The translations under genes and the position numbers were made by a program. From an uncultured Dehalococcoidia bacterium (GTDB lineage: Bacteria > Chloroflexota > Dehalococcoidia > Lucifugimonadales > CAJWUJ01): a stretch of 64,000 nucleotides of DNA. The notes beneath the pieces were generated by a model. The model saw nothing but the letters and a program-made list of their open reading frames with translations. It made no database searches and was not told where the DNA came from. This document shows positions 35,872-44,788 of this stretch, in pieces. The stretch lies in NCBI GenBank assembly GCA_913047625.1, contig CAJWUJ010000004.1:62001-126000 (forward strand), given 5' to 3'. Position 1 is the first letter of the stretch; each line of letters begins with the position of its first letter.

Positions 35872-37569
35872 TCAAGATTTACATAAGTCAACCACGACTT
35901 GTTTGACCAAATCATCGGGAACCTTATTATAAACCTGAGCTACACCGATATCATTAATTAACACCCAGGAAATTTTCCCTTTAATAGTTTTCTTGTCTCT
36001 AGTCATACCAACAAGAACCTCGCTCCAATTAGCTCCTTTAGCGAAAACTGGAAGCCCAAGTGAGGTCAATAGTTTTTCTTGTCGTTGTACTACAACCTCA
36101 GGAGTTATCCCCAACGAATAACCTATTTTTGCGGCTCCCATCATTCCAACCGATACTGCCTCACCGTGCAGGAATTTTGCGTAGCCGGTGGCAGATTCCA
36201 ACCCGTGACCGATCGTATGACCATAGTTTAATAATGCCCGACGCCCTCGCAGATCTCTTTCATCCTGGCTAACAGTATCAGCCTTAATCCCAATACAAGT
36301 TTCCACTACACTCGTGGCGACACCTGGATCAAGAGTCAACAATGCAGAAGTCTTTTCCTCAAATAATGCAAAAAGGGAACTATCGTTTATAAGACCATAT
36401 TTAACAGCTTCAGCCCATCCTTCCCTTAAACAGCGATCATCCAAGGATGTCAGCAACTGCGTGTCTACCAAAACAAACTCTGGTTGATAGAAAGCCCCTG
36501 CTAAATTCTTACCTTGTTTTAAATTAATTCCAGTCTTTCCCCCAATACTCGAATCAACCATCGCAATAAGACTAGTGGGAACCTGAACCAGTTTTATTCC
36601 GCGTAAGTACGTTGCAGCTACAAAACCCACTAAATCACCAACAACCCCTCCTCCAAAAGCTACAAGAAGGTCTCCTCTCTCAACTTTATTATTTGCGAGC
36701 CATTCATAAAGATCAGACAACATAACAATAGATTTACTCGATTCTCCAACAGGAATACAAAAGTGCTTAACTTGATATCCATCCTGATTAAGTGCACTTG
36801 TAACTTGTTGCCCGTAGAGTGAATAAACCTTGTCATCACTAATCAAATAGATCACGTTACGATCCGTAATGGACGCTAACAGCGGTCCCAACTCTTCATT
36901 CAGAATCCCCCACCCTATATGCACCTGATATTCTTTACTTTCTGTTGCAACTCTAATGGAATTCACAGCATTACTAGTCTTATTAGCATTAGAGATTGCT
37001 TTGTACTGAACCTTAGTTTCCTGGGTAATGATTTTTTGTCCAGGGTTCTTCCATGCCACCACAACCTGAGATGCCACTTCATTCACAGACAGATAATCAG
37101 TTTGAATATGCCAATGAGCTAAAGAATAGTTTTGTTGACGAAAAGCCAGCAATTTCCCTAAGGATTGTTGCTCGACAGCATCACGGAATACGGGCCTTGA
37201 CACAGTTTCTCGATTTCCCTCGAGATGTGACTTCAACCGATCCTCAATAGTGGTAGCATCTGCCTTTAAACAGACAACAAATCCACTAGCACGCATCAAA
37301 GTCCTGTTTAGCGGATTCTCAAAAATCCCTCCCCCACACGAAACAACACATTGACGTGCGTCAAGTATAGACTGGATAGCCTCTGTCTCTAACTGACGAA
37401 AGTAAGGTTCGCCATCATCTTCAAATATTTGAGTTATCGGTTTTTTTTGCTCGAGTTCAATTTTCTCATCGAGGTCGATGTATGCCCACTTCAATGATTC
37501 AGCCACCAATTTCCCGACACTTGTCTTTCCGGTACCGGAAAAGCCTATCAAAAATATAAGTTCATCCAT
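35872..37569 (-). CDS. aroKB: Bifunctional shikimate kinase / 3-dehydroquinate synthase
   Basis: A 565-residue fusion. Residues ~1-170 are shikimate kinase: Walker A in GFSGTGKTS, the shikimate-binding DLDEKIE, FRQLETEAI and VVSCGGGIF. Residues ~200-565 are 3-dehydroquinate synthase: VAFGGGVVGDLVGFVAATYLRG, PTSLIAMVDSSIGGKTGIN, REGWAEAVKYGLI, NYGHTIGHGLES and HGEAVSVGM with the metal-binding His and Glu. The order AroK-AroB performs steps 5 and 2 of the shikimate pathway. A loose linker at ~170-200 joins them. It overlaps aroC by 8 bases and is thus coupled to it. Confidence 0.95.
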   Translation of the reverse strand: MDELIFLIGFSGTGKTSVGKLVAESLKWAYIDLDEKIELEQKKPITQIFEDDGEPYFRQLETEAIQSILDARQCVVSCGGGIFENPLNRTLMRASGFVVCLKADATTIEDRLKSHLEGNRETVSRPVFRDAVEQQSLGKLLAFRQQNYSLAHWHIQTDYLSVNEVASQVVVAWKNPGQKIITQETKVQYKAISNANKTSNAVNSIRVATESKEYQVHIGWGILNEELGPLLASITDRNVIYLISDDKVYSLYGQQVTSALNQDGYQVKHFCIPVGESSKSIVMLSDLYEWLANNKVERGDLLVAFGGGVVGDLVGFVAATYLRGIKLVQVPTSLIAMVDSSIGGKTGINLKQGKNLAGAFYQPEFVLVDTQLLTSLDDRCLREGWAEAVKYGLINDSSLFALFEEKTSALLTLDPGVATSVVETCIGIKADTVSQDERDLRGRRALLNYGHTIGHGLESATGYAKFLHGEAVSVGMMGAAKIGYSLGITPEVVVQRQEKLLTSLGLPVFAKGANWSEVLVGMTRDKKTIKGKISWVLINDIGVAQVYNKVPDDLVKQVVVDLCKS

Positions 37570-38746
37570 TGGAAGAAAAATCTCCAGTAATATTTCTAGG
37601 GCCTACAGTGGCAGTATATCCATCATAGTTTCTTTTCATTTCATCAATATGGTCACCGCCAAATTTTTCCTGAAGTGCCTGAGCCATAACTATCGCAACC
37701 ATTGCTTCACCTACAATACCTGCAGCTGGAACTTGACACACATCTGATCGTTCATAATGAGCTTGTACTTTTTCTCCGGAATTCAGATCTACCGAAGGAA
37801 GAGGATTCGCAAGGGTAGAAATTGGTTTTACTGCAAAGCGAACAACCAAAGGCATTCCATTAGTCATCCCCCCTTCAGTACCGCCAGCATTATTGGTATT
37901 TCTTTGCCACGGTTTTGAAGGATCTTCCACAGGATTGATGACATCATGTACCTTAGATCCCTTCTTGTTAACAGAATCCCAACCGTCGCCAATAGTAACC
38001 GCCTTGATTGCATTAATAGACATAATCGCTTGCGCCAAACGTCCATCAATTTTTCTATCCCACTGAACATGACTTCCCAAACCAATAGGTAGACCAGTCG
38101 CAACAACTTCTACTACGCCACCTACTGTATCTCCAGCCTCTTTAGCCTCATCAATAACTGCCATCATTTTGATCGCTGCATCTGGATCAGCACATCTCAC
38201 TTCAGATTTTTCAACATCTTCCCAGTTCACTGATGAATTATCTCCAGCCATGACACCACCAATAGACAAAACGTGACTATGAATAGCAACATCAAACTCG
38301 GCAAGTAATTTCCTAGCTACTGCCCCTACCGCAACTCTGGCAGCCGTTTCTCGGGCACTGGAGCGCTCGAGTATATTGCGAACATCTTTCTGATAGTACT
38401 TCATGGTTCCCGCCAAATCAGCGTGGCCAGGCCTTAAGCGAGTAATTGGTTCTATGACTTTGTCAATTGCGCCTATAGACATCTTTTCTTGCCAATTGAC
38501 CCAATCCCTATTCTCAATAGCCAATGTGATAGGGCTTCCAAACGTAATGCCATGCCTAACACCGGATCGGATCACTGTTTCGTCAGTTTCAATTTTCATC
38601 CGACCTCCCCTACCGTACCCCAACATTCTTCGAGCCATATCCGTGCCAATTAATTTTTCTGATATTTCAAGACCTGCAGGCATTCCTTCAATAATTACCG
38701 TTAAAACAGGTCCGTGTGATTCTCCAGCCGTTAAATACCGGAACAT
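37562..38746 (-). CDS. aroC: Chorismate synthase
   Basis: Converts EPSP to chorismate with reduced FMN. The 394-residue protein starts FRYLTAGESHGPVLTVIIEG, with the family's first signature, then RMLGYGRGGRMKIETD, RSSARETAARVAVGA (second signature) and NAGGTEGGMTNGMPLV. I choose ATG 38746, 10 bases after GAGG; a GTG at 38755 would add three residues and sit directly on the Shine-Dalgarno. It lies between aroE and aroKB in one transcript, so four of the seven shikimate-pathway activities (AroE, AroC, AroK, AroB) are made together. Confidence 0.96.
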   Translation of the reverse strand: MFRYLTAGESHGPVLTVIIEGMPAGLEISEKLIGTDMARRMLGYGRGGRMKIETDETVIRSGVRHGITFGSPITLAIENRDWVNWQEKMSIGAIDKVIEPITRLRPGHADLAGTMKYYQKDVRNILERSSARETAARVAVGAVARKLLAEFDVAIHSHVLSIGGVMAGDNSSVNWEDVEKSEVRCADPDAAIKMMAVIDEAKEAGDTVGGVVEVVATGLPIGLGSHVQWDRKIDGRLAQAIMSINAIKAVTIGDGWDSVNKKGSKVHDVINPVEDPSKPWQRNTNNAGGTEGGMTNGMPLVVRFAVKPISTLANPLPSVDLNSGEKVQAHYERSDVCQVPAAGIVGEAMVAIVMAQALQEKFGGDHIDEMKRNYDGYTATVGPRNITGDFSSNG

Positions 38747-38860
38747 TACTTTCACTCCTCTTTATTTCTAATCGAATACAAATTGTAGAACAAACTCAGA
38801 CATGCATACTAGTTACAAGTAACCCTAATTAAATATATCATGACCCAAGTTTAGTTATTG

Positions 38861-39703
38861 TTAATAAATTGCCTGCCTTGCAGCCTGAAACATTATAGGT
38901 ATATTAGGATCCTCATCAGTCCAGAGCCTGAATGCTTGTGCCCCTTGATGAATCAACATTCCCAAGCCTCCCAAAGTATCTAAACCGGCATCAACGGCCA
39001 ATTTCAGCAGTACAGTCACAGGAGGGTTATACACCAAATCATATACTAAAGCCCCTTTACGCATAATATCGGCGGAGATAGGCGAGAGTGTTTCAAAGTC
39101 TGTATATCTCATTCCGATGCTAGTACAGTTTACAATTAAATCCCATGAAACTGGAGAGGATGCATCTTTTATATGTTGCTCATCCAATGAACACACCTCA
39201 ATAGGTATTACGGAATCAAGCTCACTAACAAGGGTTTCTGCTTTATTGATAGTTCTATTAGCTATCAGTAATCGCTCTGCAATTTGATCTGCGAGGGTTA
39301 TTATTACAGCCCTACCCACACCTCCAGACCCCAAAACCAAAATGTTCTTTCCTTGGCAGTTAAATCCTTTTTCCTCCTGTAATGACGTTATAAATCCGTA
39401 CACATCGGTATTATGTCCTTCCAAAAGTCCATTCTGGTTCACAATAGTATTAACAGACTGCAAGATTTCCGCTGAACCAACCAAAGTGTCTAAATATGGG
39501 ATTACCGCCTGTTTGTAGGGCACTGTAACATTGGCTCCCAGAATATTTTTACCCCGTAAAGAATTAACTCTATCTGCCAATTGGGATGAGGGTGTCTCCC
39601 ACAAGTTATATGTTATATCCAGTCCAATATCATCTATAGCTGCCTGTTGAAAGACAGGCGAAATAGAATGCCTCAGAGGAAATCCAATAATACCTACATC
39701 CAC
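38861..39703 (-). CDS. aroE: Shikimate dehydrogenase
   Basis: Reduces 3-dehydroshikimate with NADPH. The 280-residue protein has GFPLRHSISPVFQQAA (shikimate Ser), NVTVPYK with the catalytic Lys, GHNTDVYGF with the catalytic Asp, the Rossmann loop LVLGSGGVGRAV, and GLGMLIHQGAQAF at the C-terminus. The start is GTG at 39703 with a short AGG upstream. It is separated from aroC by 114 bases with no gene and lies 88 bases after ruvX. Confidence 0.95.
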   Translation of the reverse strand: MDVGIIGFPLRHSISPVFQQAAIDDIGLDITYNLWETPSSQLADRVNSLRGKNILGANVTVPYKQAVIPYLDTLVGSAEILQSVNTIVNQNGLLEGHNTDVYGFITSLQEEKGFNCQGKNILVLGSGGVGRAVIITLADQIAERLLIANRTINKAETLVSELDSVIPIEVCSLDEQHIKDASSPVSWDLIVNCTSIGMRYTDFETLSPISADIMRKGALVYDLVYNPPVTVLLKLAVDAGLDTLGGLGMLIHQGAQAFRLWTDEDPNIPIMFQAARQAIY

Positions 39704-39791
39704 AATTAATACCTACAACTATAATCTAGAGTTGATAGTTTCAAGCTGCAATTCTTGGCAAATTCACAATGTCATAAGAACAAAGGCTGCG

Positions 39792-40217
39792 TCAGGAAGC
39801 CCTGATCATTGTCTTGGAGTCTAGAAATGATTGCAGAAGCAAACTAGCAACAAGCGAATCTTCCTTGTCCTTACGCTTAGATGGAGACACTCCTGATTCT
39901 TTCAATAATTTTTGTGCTTGATATGTCGTTAATCTTTCGTCCCATTCATGGACTGGAAGAGCAACTTTCTCTGTGAAGATCCTGATGAATTTTTTGACTC
40001 TCAATGCCTGGTGCCCTACCGACCCATCCATCAAAAAGGGCAAACCAATAACAATTTCTTCAACACTGTATTCTTCGATAATTGGCATTATCCACCGAAT
40101 ATCATCTACGTTCTTGGAAGGCACAAGAGTACCTATCGGTAAAGCCAACATTACTGATGAGTCTGCGTGTGCTAATCCGACTTTTGTCTCGCCTAGATCT
40201 ATGCCTAAATATCTCAA
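39792..40217 (-). CDS. ruvX: Putative pre-16S rRNA nuclease / Holliday-junction resolvase-like YqgF
   Basis: A 141-residue RNase-H-fold protein. GIDLGETKVGLAHAD gives the first acidic site, IVIGLPFLMDGSVG the second motif, and WDERLTTYQA plus KEDSLVASLLLQSFL the remaining acidic residues. Family members process the 5' end of 16S rRNA. Its TTG start overlaps the alaS stop as TTGA, with AGAGG upstream; an alaS-yqgF pairing is common across bacteria and supports the TTG start. Confidence 0.93.
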   Translation of the reverse strand: MRYLGIDLGETKVGLAHADSSVMLALPIGTLVPSKNVDDIRWIMPIIEEYSVEEIVIGLPFLMDGSVGHQALRVKKFIRIFTEKVALPVHEWDERLTTYQAQKLLKESGVSPSKRKDKEDSLVASLLLQSFLDSKTMIRAS

Positions 40218-42994
40218 CGCTTTGCCTCTATTTCCTGAATCATTTCAATCGCCCTTGACAAAGCCTGTTCTAATTTGGAAGGATCAGTTCCGCCAGCCTG
40301 AGCCATTTCTGGACGACCTCCTCCGCCCCCACCTATAACAGCAGCCAGATCTTGGACAATTGTTTTGGCACTATATCCGTAGGAAATCAATAAAGAATCA
40401 ACCATGACAAGGATTTTGGGTTTGTCTTCAATAATCGTGCCCAAAACAATCACTGATTTTGTTGCTTTAGATTTTAATTGATCTGCTATGATTCTCAGAA
40501 AGTCTGTCGAAGAACAATCCACTTGTCCAATGAGAAGTCTGATATCCCCAATATCCGTAGCTGACTGAAGTAAGTTTTCCACGATATCCTTGTGAGAATG
40601 TTCAGTCTCTATATTTTCCTTTCTTTTACTCTCTTCCAGCTGTTTCATAAGGTGCTCCAACCTAGCCCCAATTTGTTTTATCCCCACACCCATGCTAGCA
40701 GCAACAGCATTAAGGAGTGACAGATTATCGTCCGCTACTTTTTCGGCAAACGAGCCTGTAACTGCTTCAATTCTCCTCAAGCCAGATCCAACACTTGATT
40801 CAGAGATAATCCGAAAGTATCCGACCTGACCAGTGGATTCCAAATGAGTTCCACCACACATTTCAACACTAAAATCCGTATCTCCTGCAATAGTTACGAC
40901 ATTAACTTTGTGGCCATACTTATCTCCGAAAAAGGCCAATGCACCTTTCGACAAAGCGTCTTTATAGGTAGTCTCGACATTCTCAACAAGAATATTATCG
41001 CGAATTCTTCGGTTAACAAGCTCTTGAATTTCTTGCAATTCTTTTGATTGCACAGGAGATACATGTGTAAAATCAAATCGCAGTCTATCTTCGGCGACTA
41101 AAGAACCAGCTTGCTGAACATGAGACCCCAGAACTTCACGCAATGCTGCATGCAACATATGTGTTGCTGTATGATTTCTTGTAGTATTCCTGCGTCTTTC
41201 CGTATTAATAGAAGCCGTGATTTCTTGGCCAACTTCCAGTAGTCCTCGTACTAGAGTAACCTTATGCACATTTACTCCTATGATCGGGGTAAATGTATCC
41301 AAAACCTCTAATCGACCAGTATCGGACTCAATGATGCCTGTATCACCAATTTGCCCACCTCCTTCAGCATAGAAAGGAGTGTTCTTGATAACCACTTCCA
41401 GTTGGTGTGATTCCGTTGCTTGGTTAATCCTGTCAACTGGAGTTCCGTCGAAAAGTATAGATGTTAATACGCTTTTACATGTATATGTACTATGACCAAT
41501 AAAATGAGAGCCTTCTCTAAGGTTCTCATATACTTTATTTGAGGGATCTGTGACGAACTTCTGTGCACTCCGCGCTCGTTCTTTCTGTTTTTCCAACTCA
41601 ACTTGAAACGATTCAAGATCCACACCTAACCCGTGTTGTAACGCAACTTCTTCTGTTAATTCAGGGGGGAAGCCGTAGGTATCGTATAACACAAAGATTT
41701 CTCTGCCACTTAGCCTATTCATTCTAGGTTTATCTTTATGCCCAACCGCATTTCGAATATCAGCAGCAATCTCATCGCCAAACCATTTGGGCTGTAACAT
41801 AGAATGAATGGAATTCATTAAGTCTTCTATTTCTTTGTCATCAGGAAGATGGTCCAGGCCAGCGAGTCCGGTACGTAAAGGTATAATTGCTTTCTCCAGT
41901 ATAGGCATCCCTGAATTTATGGCATGATCGAACCGTTCTTCCTCTGCTTGTAGTGTTTTACAAACAAAGATCTCTCTCTGTAAAAGTTCTGAGTAGAACT
42001 CACCCATTTGCCCTACCACCACTCGTGCAACTTCTTCAACAAATGAGACATGGATATCTATCTTGCGACCAAATGTAATAGCACGCCTTATTAACCGCCG
42101 TAATACATATCCTCTCCCATCATTTGCAGGGACCACACCATCAGCAATCATAAAAGTGGCACTACGCAAATGTTCAGCAACAACCCGAATCGCAATATCT
42201 GATTCAAGATGTTGACCATATGTATGCCCTGATATACCCTCGATACACTCTATAATACCCTTGAAGAGATCTGTATCGTAAACAGTAGTAGTATTCTGCA
42301 TTATTGCAGCAGCTCTTTCTAATCCCATGCCTGTATCAATATTTGGTGACGGCAAAGGAATTTTCTTACCTTCACTATCTTGGTAAAACTGCATGAATAC
42401 CAGATTCCACAGCTCAACAAATCTCTCACAACAATTCGGTCCACAGTCAGGTTTCCCACAGGAATATTCAATCCCATAATCATAATGAATTTCGCTACAA
42501 GGACCACAAGGACCTTCATTCCCTACTGGACCCCAGTAATTTTCCTTACTTCCCCACCTGGAAATCTTCTCTTTTGGGACACCTTTAGCAATCCAAACAT
42601 CAAACGCTTCGTCATCATCCGTATAAATAGTCACCCACAAACGTTCTGACTCTAGTTTCAAAACATCCACCAAGAACTCCCACGCTAATTCTACGGCTTT
42701 CTGTTTGAAATACCCTCCAATACTAAAGTTCCCCAGCATTTCAAAAAACGTTAAATGATTCAGATCACCCACTTCTTCGATATCAGTTGTACGTAGACAT
42801 TTTTGAATGGATGTAAGATCACTCTTGGGAGGAATATCTTCTCCGGTGAAATACGGCTTAAATTGAACCATACCGGCACTGGTAAATAATAAAGTTTTAT
42901 CAGCAGCAGGTATAAGAGAAGAACTAGGCATTATAACATGACCCTTGTCTTCAAAGAATTTCAAGTAAAGTTGTCGGAGTTTCTCTGATTTCAT
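40214..42994 (-). CDS. alaS: Alanyl-tRNA synthetase
   Basis: A 926-residue class II synthetase. The catalytic core opens KLRQLYLKFFEDKGHVIMPSSSLIP and contains FTSAGMVQFKPYF and a Cys-rich segment (CGPCSEIHYDYG, then CGKPDCGPNCC). The editing domain has NHTATHMLHAALR and EMCGGTHLESTGQVG, and the C-Ala domain ends GGGGGGRPEMAQAGG. Between the tRNA-binding helices and LSGREIFVLYDTYGFP there is extra sequence of about 50 residues (around 372-430) not present in E. coli AlaRS. The ATG has no clear Shine-Dalgarno. It starts a long minus-strand array. Confidence 0.96.
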   Translation of the reverse strand: MKSEKLRQLYLKFFEDKGHVIMPSSSLIPAADKTLLFTSAGMVQFKPYFTGEDIPPKSDLTSIQKCLRTTDIEEVGDLNHLTFFEMLGNFSIGGYFKQKAVELAWEFLVDVLKLESERLWVTIYTDDDEAFDVWIAKGVPKEKISRWGSKENYWGPVGNEGPCGPCSEIHYDYGIEYSCGKPDCGPNCCERFVELWNLVFMQFYQDSEGKKIPLPSPNIDTGMGLERAAAIMQNTTTVYDTDLFKGIIECIEGISGHTYGQHLESDIAIRVVAEHLRSATFMIADGVVPANDGRGYVLRRLIRRAITFGRKIDIHVSFVEEVARVVVGQMGEFYSELLQREIFVCKTLQAEEERFDHAINSGMPILEKAIIPLRTGLAGLDHLPDDKEIEDLMNSIHSMLQPKWFGDEIAADIRNAVGHKDKPRMNRLSGREIFVLYDTYGFPPELTEEVALQHGLGVDLESFQVELEKQKERARSAQKFVTDPSNKVYENLREGSHFIGHSTYTCKSVLTSILFDGTPVDRINQATESHQLEVVIKNTPFYAEGGGQIGDTGIIESDTGRLEVLDTFTPIIGVNVHKVTLVRGLLEVGQEITASINTERRRNTTRNHTATHMLHAALREVLGSHVQQAGSLVAEDRLRFDFTHVSPVQSKELQEIQELVNRRIRDNILVENVETTYKDALSKGALAFFGDKYGHKVNVVTIAGDTDFSVEMCGGTHLESTGQVGYFRIISESSVGSGLRRIEAVTGSFAEKVADDNLSLLNAVAASMGVGIKQIGARLEHLMKQLEESKRKENIETEHSHKDIVENLLQSATDIGDIRLLIGQVDCSSTDFLRIIADQLKSKATKSVIVLGTIIEDKPKILVMVDSLLISYGYSAKTIVQDLAAVIGGGGGGRPEMAQAGGTDPSKLEQALSRAIEMIQEIEAKR

Positions 42995-43097
42995 ATCACT
43001 ATTACATCTGAATCAACAGCTATGGTAGCCACTGTATTTTACTCCAAACCCATAGAGCAGATCAAAGAATATCTGGGAAGAGCCACGAGGTTGTGAG

Positions 43098-43122
43098 TTT
43101 GAAGCACTGTTAGTGCTTCAAA
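43098..43122. repeat. Perfect 11-bp inverted repeat, 3-base centre
   Basis: TTTGAAGCACT and AGTGCTTCAAA flank GTT in the 186-base gap between the alaS start and the HAD-like gene end. The stem is strong on both strands but no U-run follows. It is a candidate protein-binding palindrome or RNA hairpin. Confidence 0.6.
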
Positions 43123-43138
43123 ATAGGCAACAATAAAG

Positions 43139-43162
43139 ATGTCAAAATGATCTGACATTTTG
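43139..43162 (-). terminator. Candidate intrinsic terminator of the HAD-like gene
   Basis: On the minus strand CAAAATG/CATTTTG (7 bp, 6-base loop), or alternatively ATGTCA/TGACAT (6 bp, 8-base loop), lies 19-42 bases after the stop codon and is followed by the moderately U-rich run CTTTATTGTT. The two pairings exclude each other. Confidence 0.4.
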
Positions 43163-43180
43163 GATCTTACCCATGAAGAA

Positions 43181-43954
43181 TCACTCCTTTATGGATAATC
43201 GAATATCAGAAATAGCGTTCGTAACAGTGCGCAGAATGGATAGTGAAGGATCAAAGGCCATCAATTCGATTCCCTGATTAGAAATATCGGGTTGTGAATA
43301 CCTTGGCTCCATACTCCCAAATGACAACAAATCGTCCAGTAGATTTAATCCAAACAATACAAAACCCTCAAAGTGGAAACGCTCTTGCAACTGCGCAAGA
43401 AGCACCGCACTCTTCAAGGAGACTGGGGGTAACACATGCATAATCCTTCCGTGATTAACAACATTGAAGCGATCGAGGCATTCAGCCTCCTCAAGCAACC
43501 TATTCAACCCGTTCCTCGCTTTAACATGATCTGGAATACCTCCGTAATCCAGCGAGAGAGAGACCCCTAAGTTCTTTATTCCAATAGAAATCGGGAGCCA
43601 CAGAGACAATCGGTCAAAAAGCTCTTCCATTATTTCCTTATAGGGCTGAGCCTGCTTAAGCACATGGACGCCGGTTTTATCCCATAATGACAATCCGAAA
43701 TTAGCGAGCGATACAAAACCAGACATATCCGAAAACCTTGAAAATCTCTCATGGTTCCCACCGCTAATGAATACAGTGGAAACACCATCAGCACTTAATT
43801 CCCTAAGAGCCTCTGATAGATTGTCATCAACCTGGAATGCCGAACTACTATCCAAGCAACCACTGACAACATCAGTAAAGACAACAAGACCCAGGTTTTT
43901 ACGGGATACTAAATTAACAAATTTCTGTGATTCTAAGCTACTTTGACTCAACAT
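43181..43954 (-). CDS. Trehalose-6-phosphatase-like HAD protein, catalytically degenerate
   Basis: The 257-residue protein follows the layout of OtsB-type HAD phosphatases: a motif I strand (LGLVVFTDVVSG), the motif II strand VSTVFISGG with its Ser, a middle domain with VSLSLDYGGIPDHVKARNGLN resembling the OtsB VAVHYR region, and HVLPPVSLKSAVLLAQL carrying the motif III Lys. Motif I reads DVV rather than DxD, and motif IV reads FGLNLLDDLLSF where OtsB has GDDxTDE. Loss of the second Asp and of the first metal Asp pair suggests it does not hydrolyse phosphate. Assignment rests on motif order only. It diverges from an unknown gene. Confidence 0.5.
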   Translation of the reverse strand: MLSQSSLESQKFVNLVSRKNLGLVVFTDVVSGCLDSSSAFQVDDNLSEALRELSADGVSTVFISGGNHERFSRFSDMSGFVSLANFGLSLWDKTGVHVLKQAQPYKEIMEELFDRLSLWLPISIGIKNLGVSLSLDYGGIPDHVKARNGLNRLLEEAECLDRFNVVNHGRIMHVLPPVSLKSAVLLAQLQERFHFEGFVLFGLNLLDDLLSFGSMEPRYSQPDISNQGIELMAFDPSLSILRTVTNAISDIRLSIKE

Positions 43955-44073
43955 ATTACAATCTTCAACATAGGCGTCATAGGGATTATCGCATATTCCT
44001 TGCGTGTATAGAAGTTAGACGGCAACCAGAAAGACTATTATCAGAAAAGAATACTCACACAGACTTTCAAGTA

Positions 44074-44082
44074 TGCTATAGT
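44074..44082 (+). promoter_or_regulatory. Extended -10 promoter of the unknown gene at 44102
   Basis: TGCTATAGT lies 19 bases before the ATG. The -35 position (44054-44059) is weak. TAAGG follows as the ribosome site, so a short leader of roughly 13 bases is predicted. Confidence 0.4.
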
Positions 44083-44101
44083 AGGATTAAGGTTATTAAT
44101 T

Positions 44102-44677
44102 ATGCAAGAATCCTTTGATACCGACTTCTTGTTCCCACCCAGTGATTTAAATATATGCCTCTTTCCACATCTGACTGATGTGCTGGTCATAGATTTACGT
44201 CCTTCTACTCCTAATACCCATAGAATTGTTAAACTTTCAGCAAAAGACATCCTGACGGAAGAGTTCTACCAAAGTGTTCAAGAGGAATTCTCCGGACTTC
44301 TTAAGTCATCCGGTAATACGTTAGGGGGATTAAGTGTAATACCGCAGTTAGTAGACGGAGTTCTTCGCGAGCAAGGCCTGAAGTCAATATTACGGCATCT
44401 ATCCGCACAATCAATAGACGAATCCATGCCGGAAATATCGGTGTTCGTTTGTGTCGGGCCCGCACTATCATTGACTGCCAGTGAAATATCCTGTTCGCTA
44501 GAGCACCTTTTCTCAGAGCAACCTGATCCAGATACAGTTACATCTTGCGCCCAAATGCTCGAAAATCTGATTACGCTAGAAAAAGATGCTGTTCGCAAAG
44601 AGTCGAATAATCAAAGGAAACAAGCAGTCAGAGGAGAGATGGACAATTACTACACTCTATGGCAGAGCGAACACTAA
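44102..44677 (+). CDS. Protein of unknown function
   Basis: A 191-residue acidic protein I do not recognise. It begins with an alternating hydrophobic part (DVLVIDLRPSTPNTHRIVKL, residues ~26-45) and ends in a charged helical tail (LEKDAVRKESNNQRKQ) typical of an amphipathic or coiled-coil helix. No signal peptide or membrane helix. The hydrophobic stretch ISVFVCVGPALSLTA near residue 112 looks like a buried strand. ATG 44102 is preceded by TAAGG and an extended -10 element. It diverges from the HAD-like gene and is convergent with the desulfhydrase-like gene. Confidence 0.6.
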   Translation: MQESFDTDFLFPPSDLNICLFPHLTDVLVIDLRPSTPNTHRIVKLSAKDILTEEFYQSVQEEFSGLLKSSGNTLGGLSVIPQLVDGVLREQGLKSILRHLSAQSIDESMPEISVFVCVGPALSLTASEISCSLEHLFSEQPDPDTVTSCAQMLENLITLEKDAVRKESNNQRKQAVRGEMDNYYTLWQSEH

Positions 44678-44788
44678 CTCCATCAGTTACCTAGGTACAG
44701 CACCGAACTAGAACTATCCATAATCATAGAACCCGCGAAGAACCATAGACCTATTGTTATCATGTTAAATGTACAGTGATTACGATCC

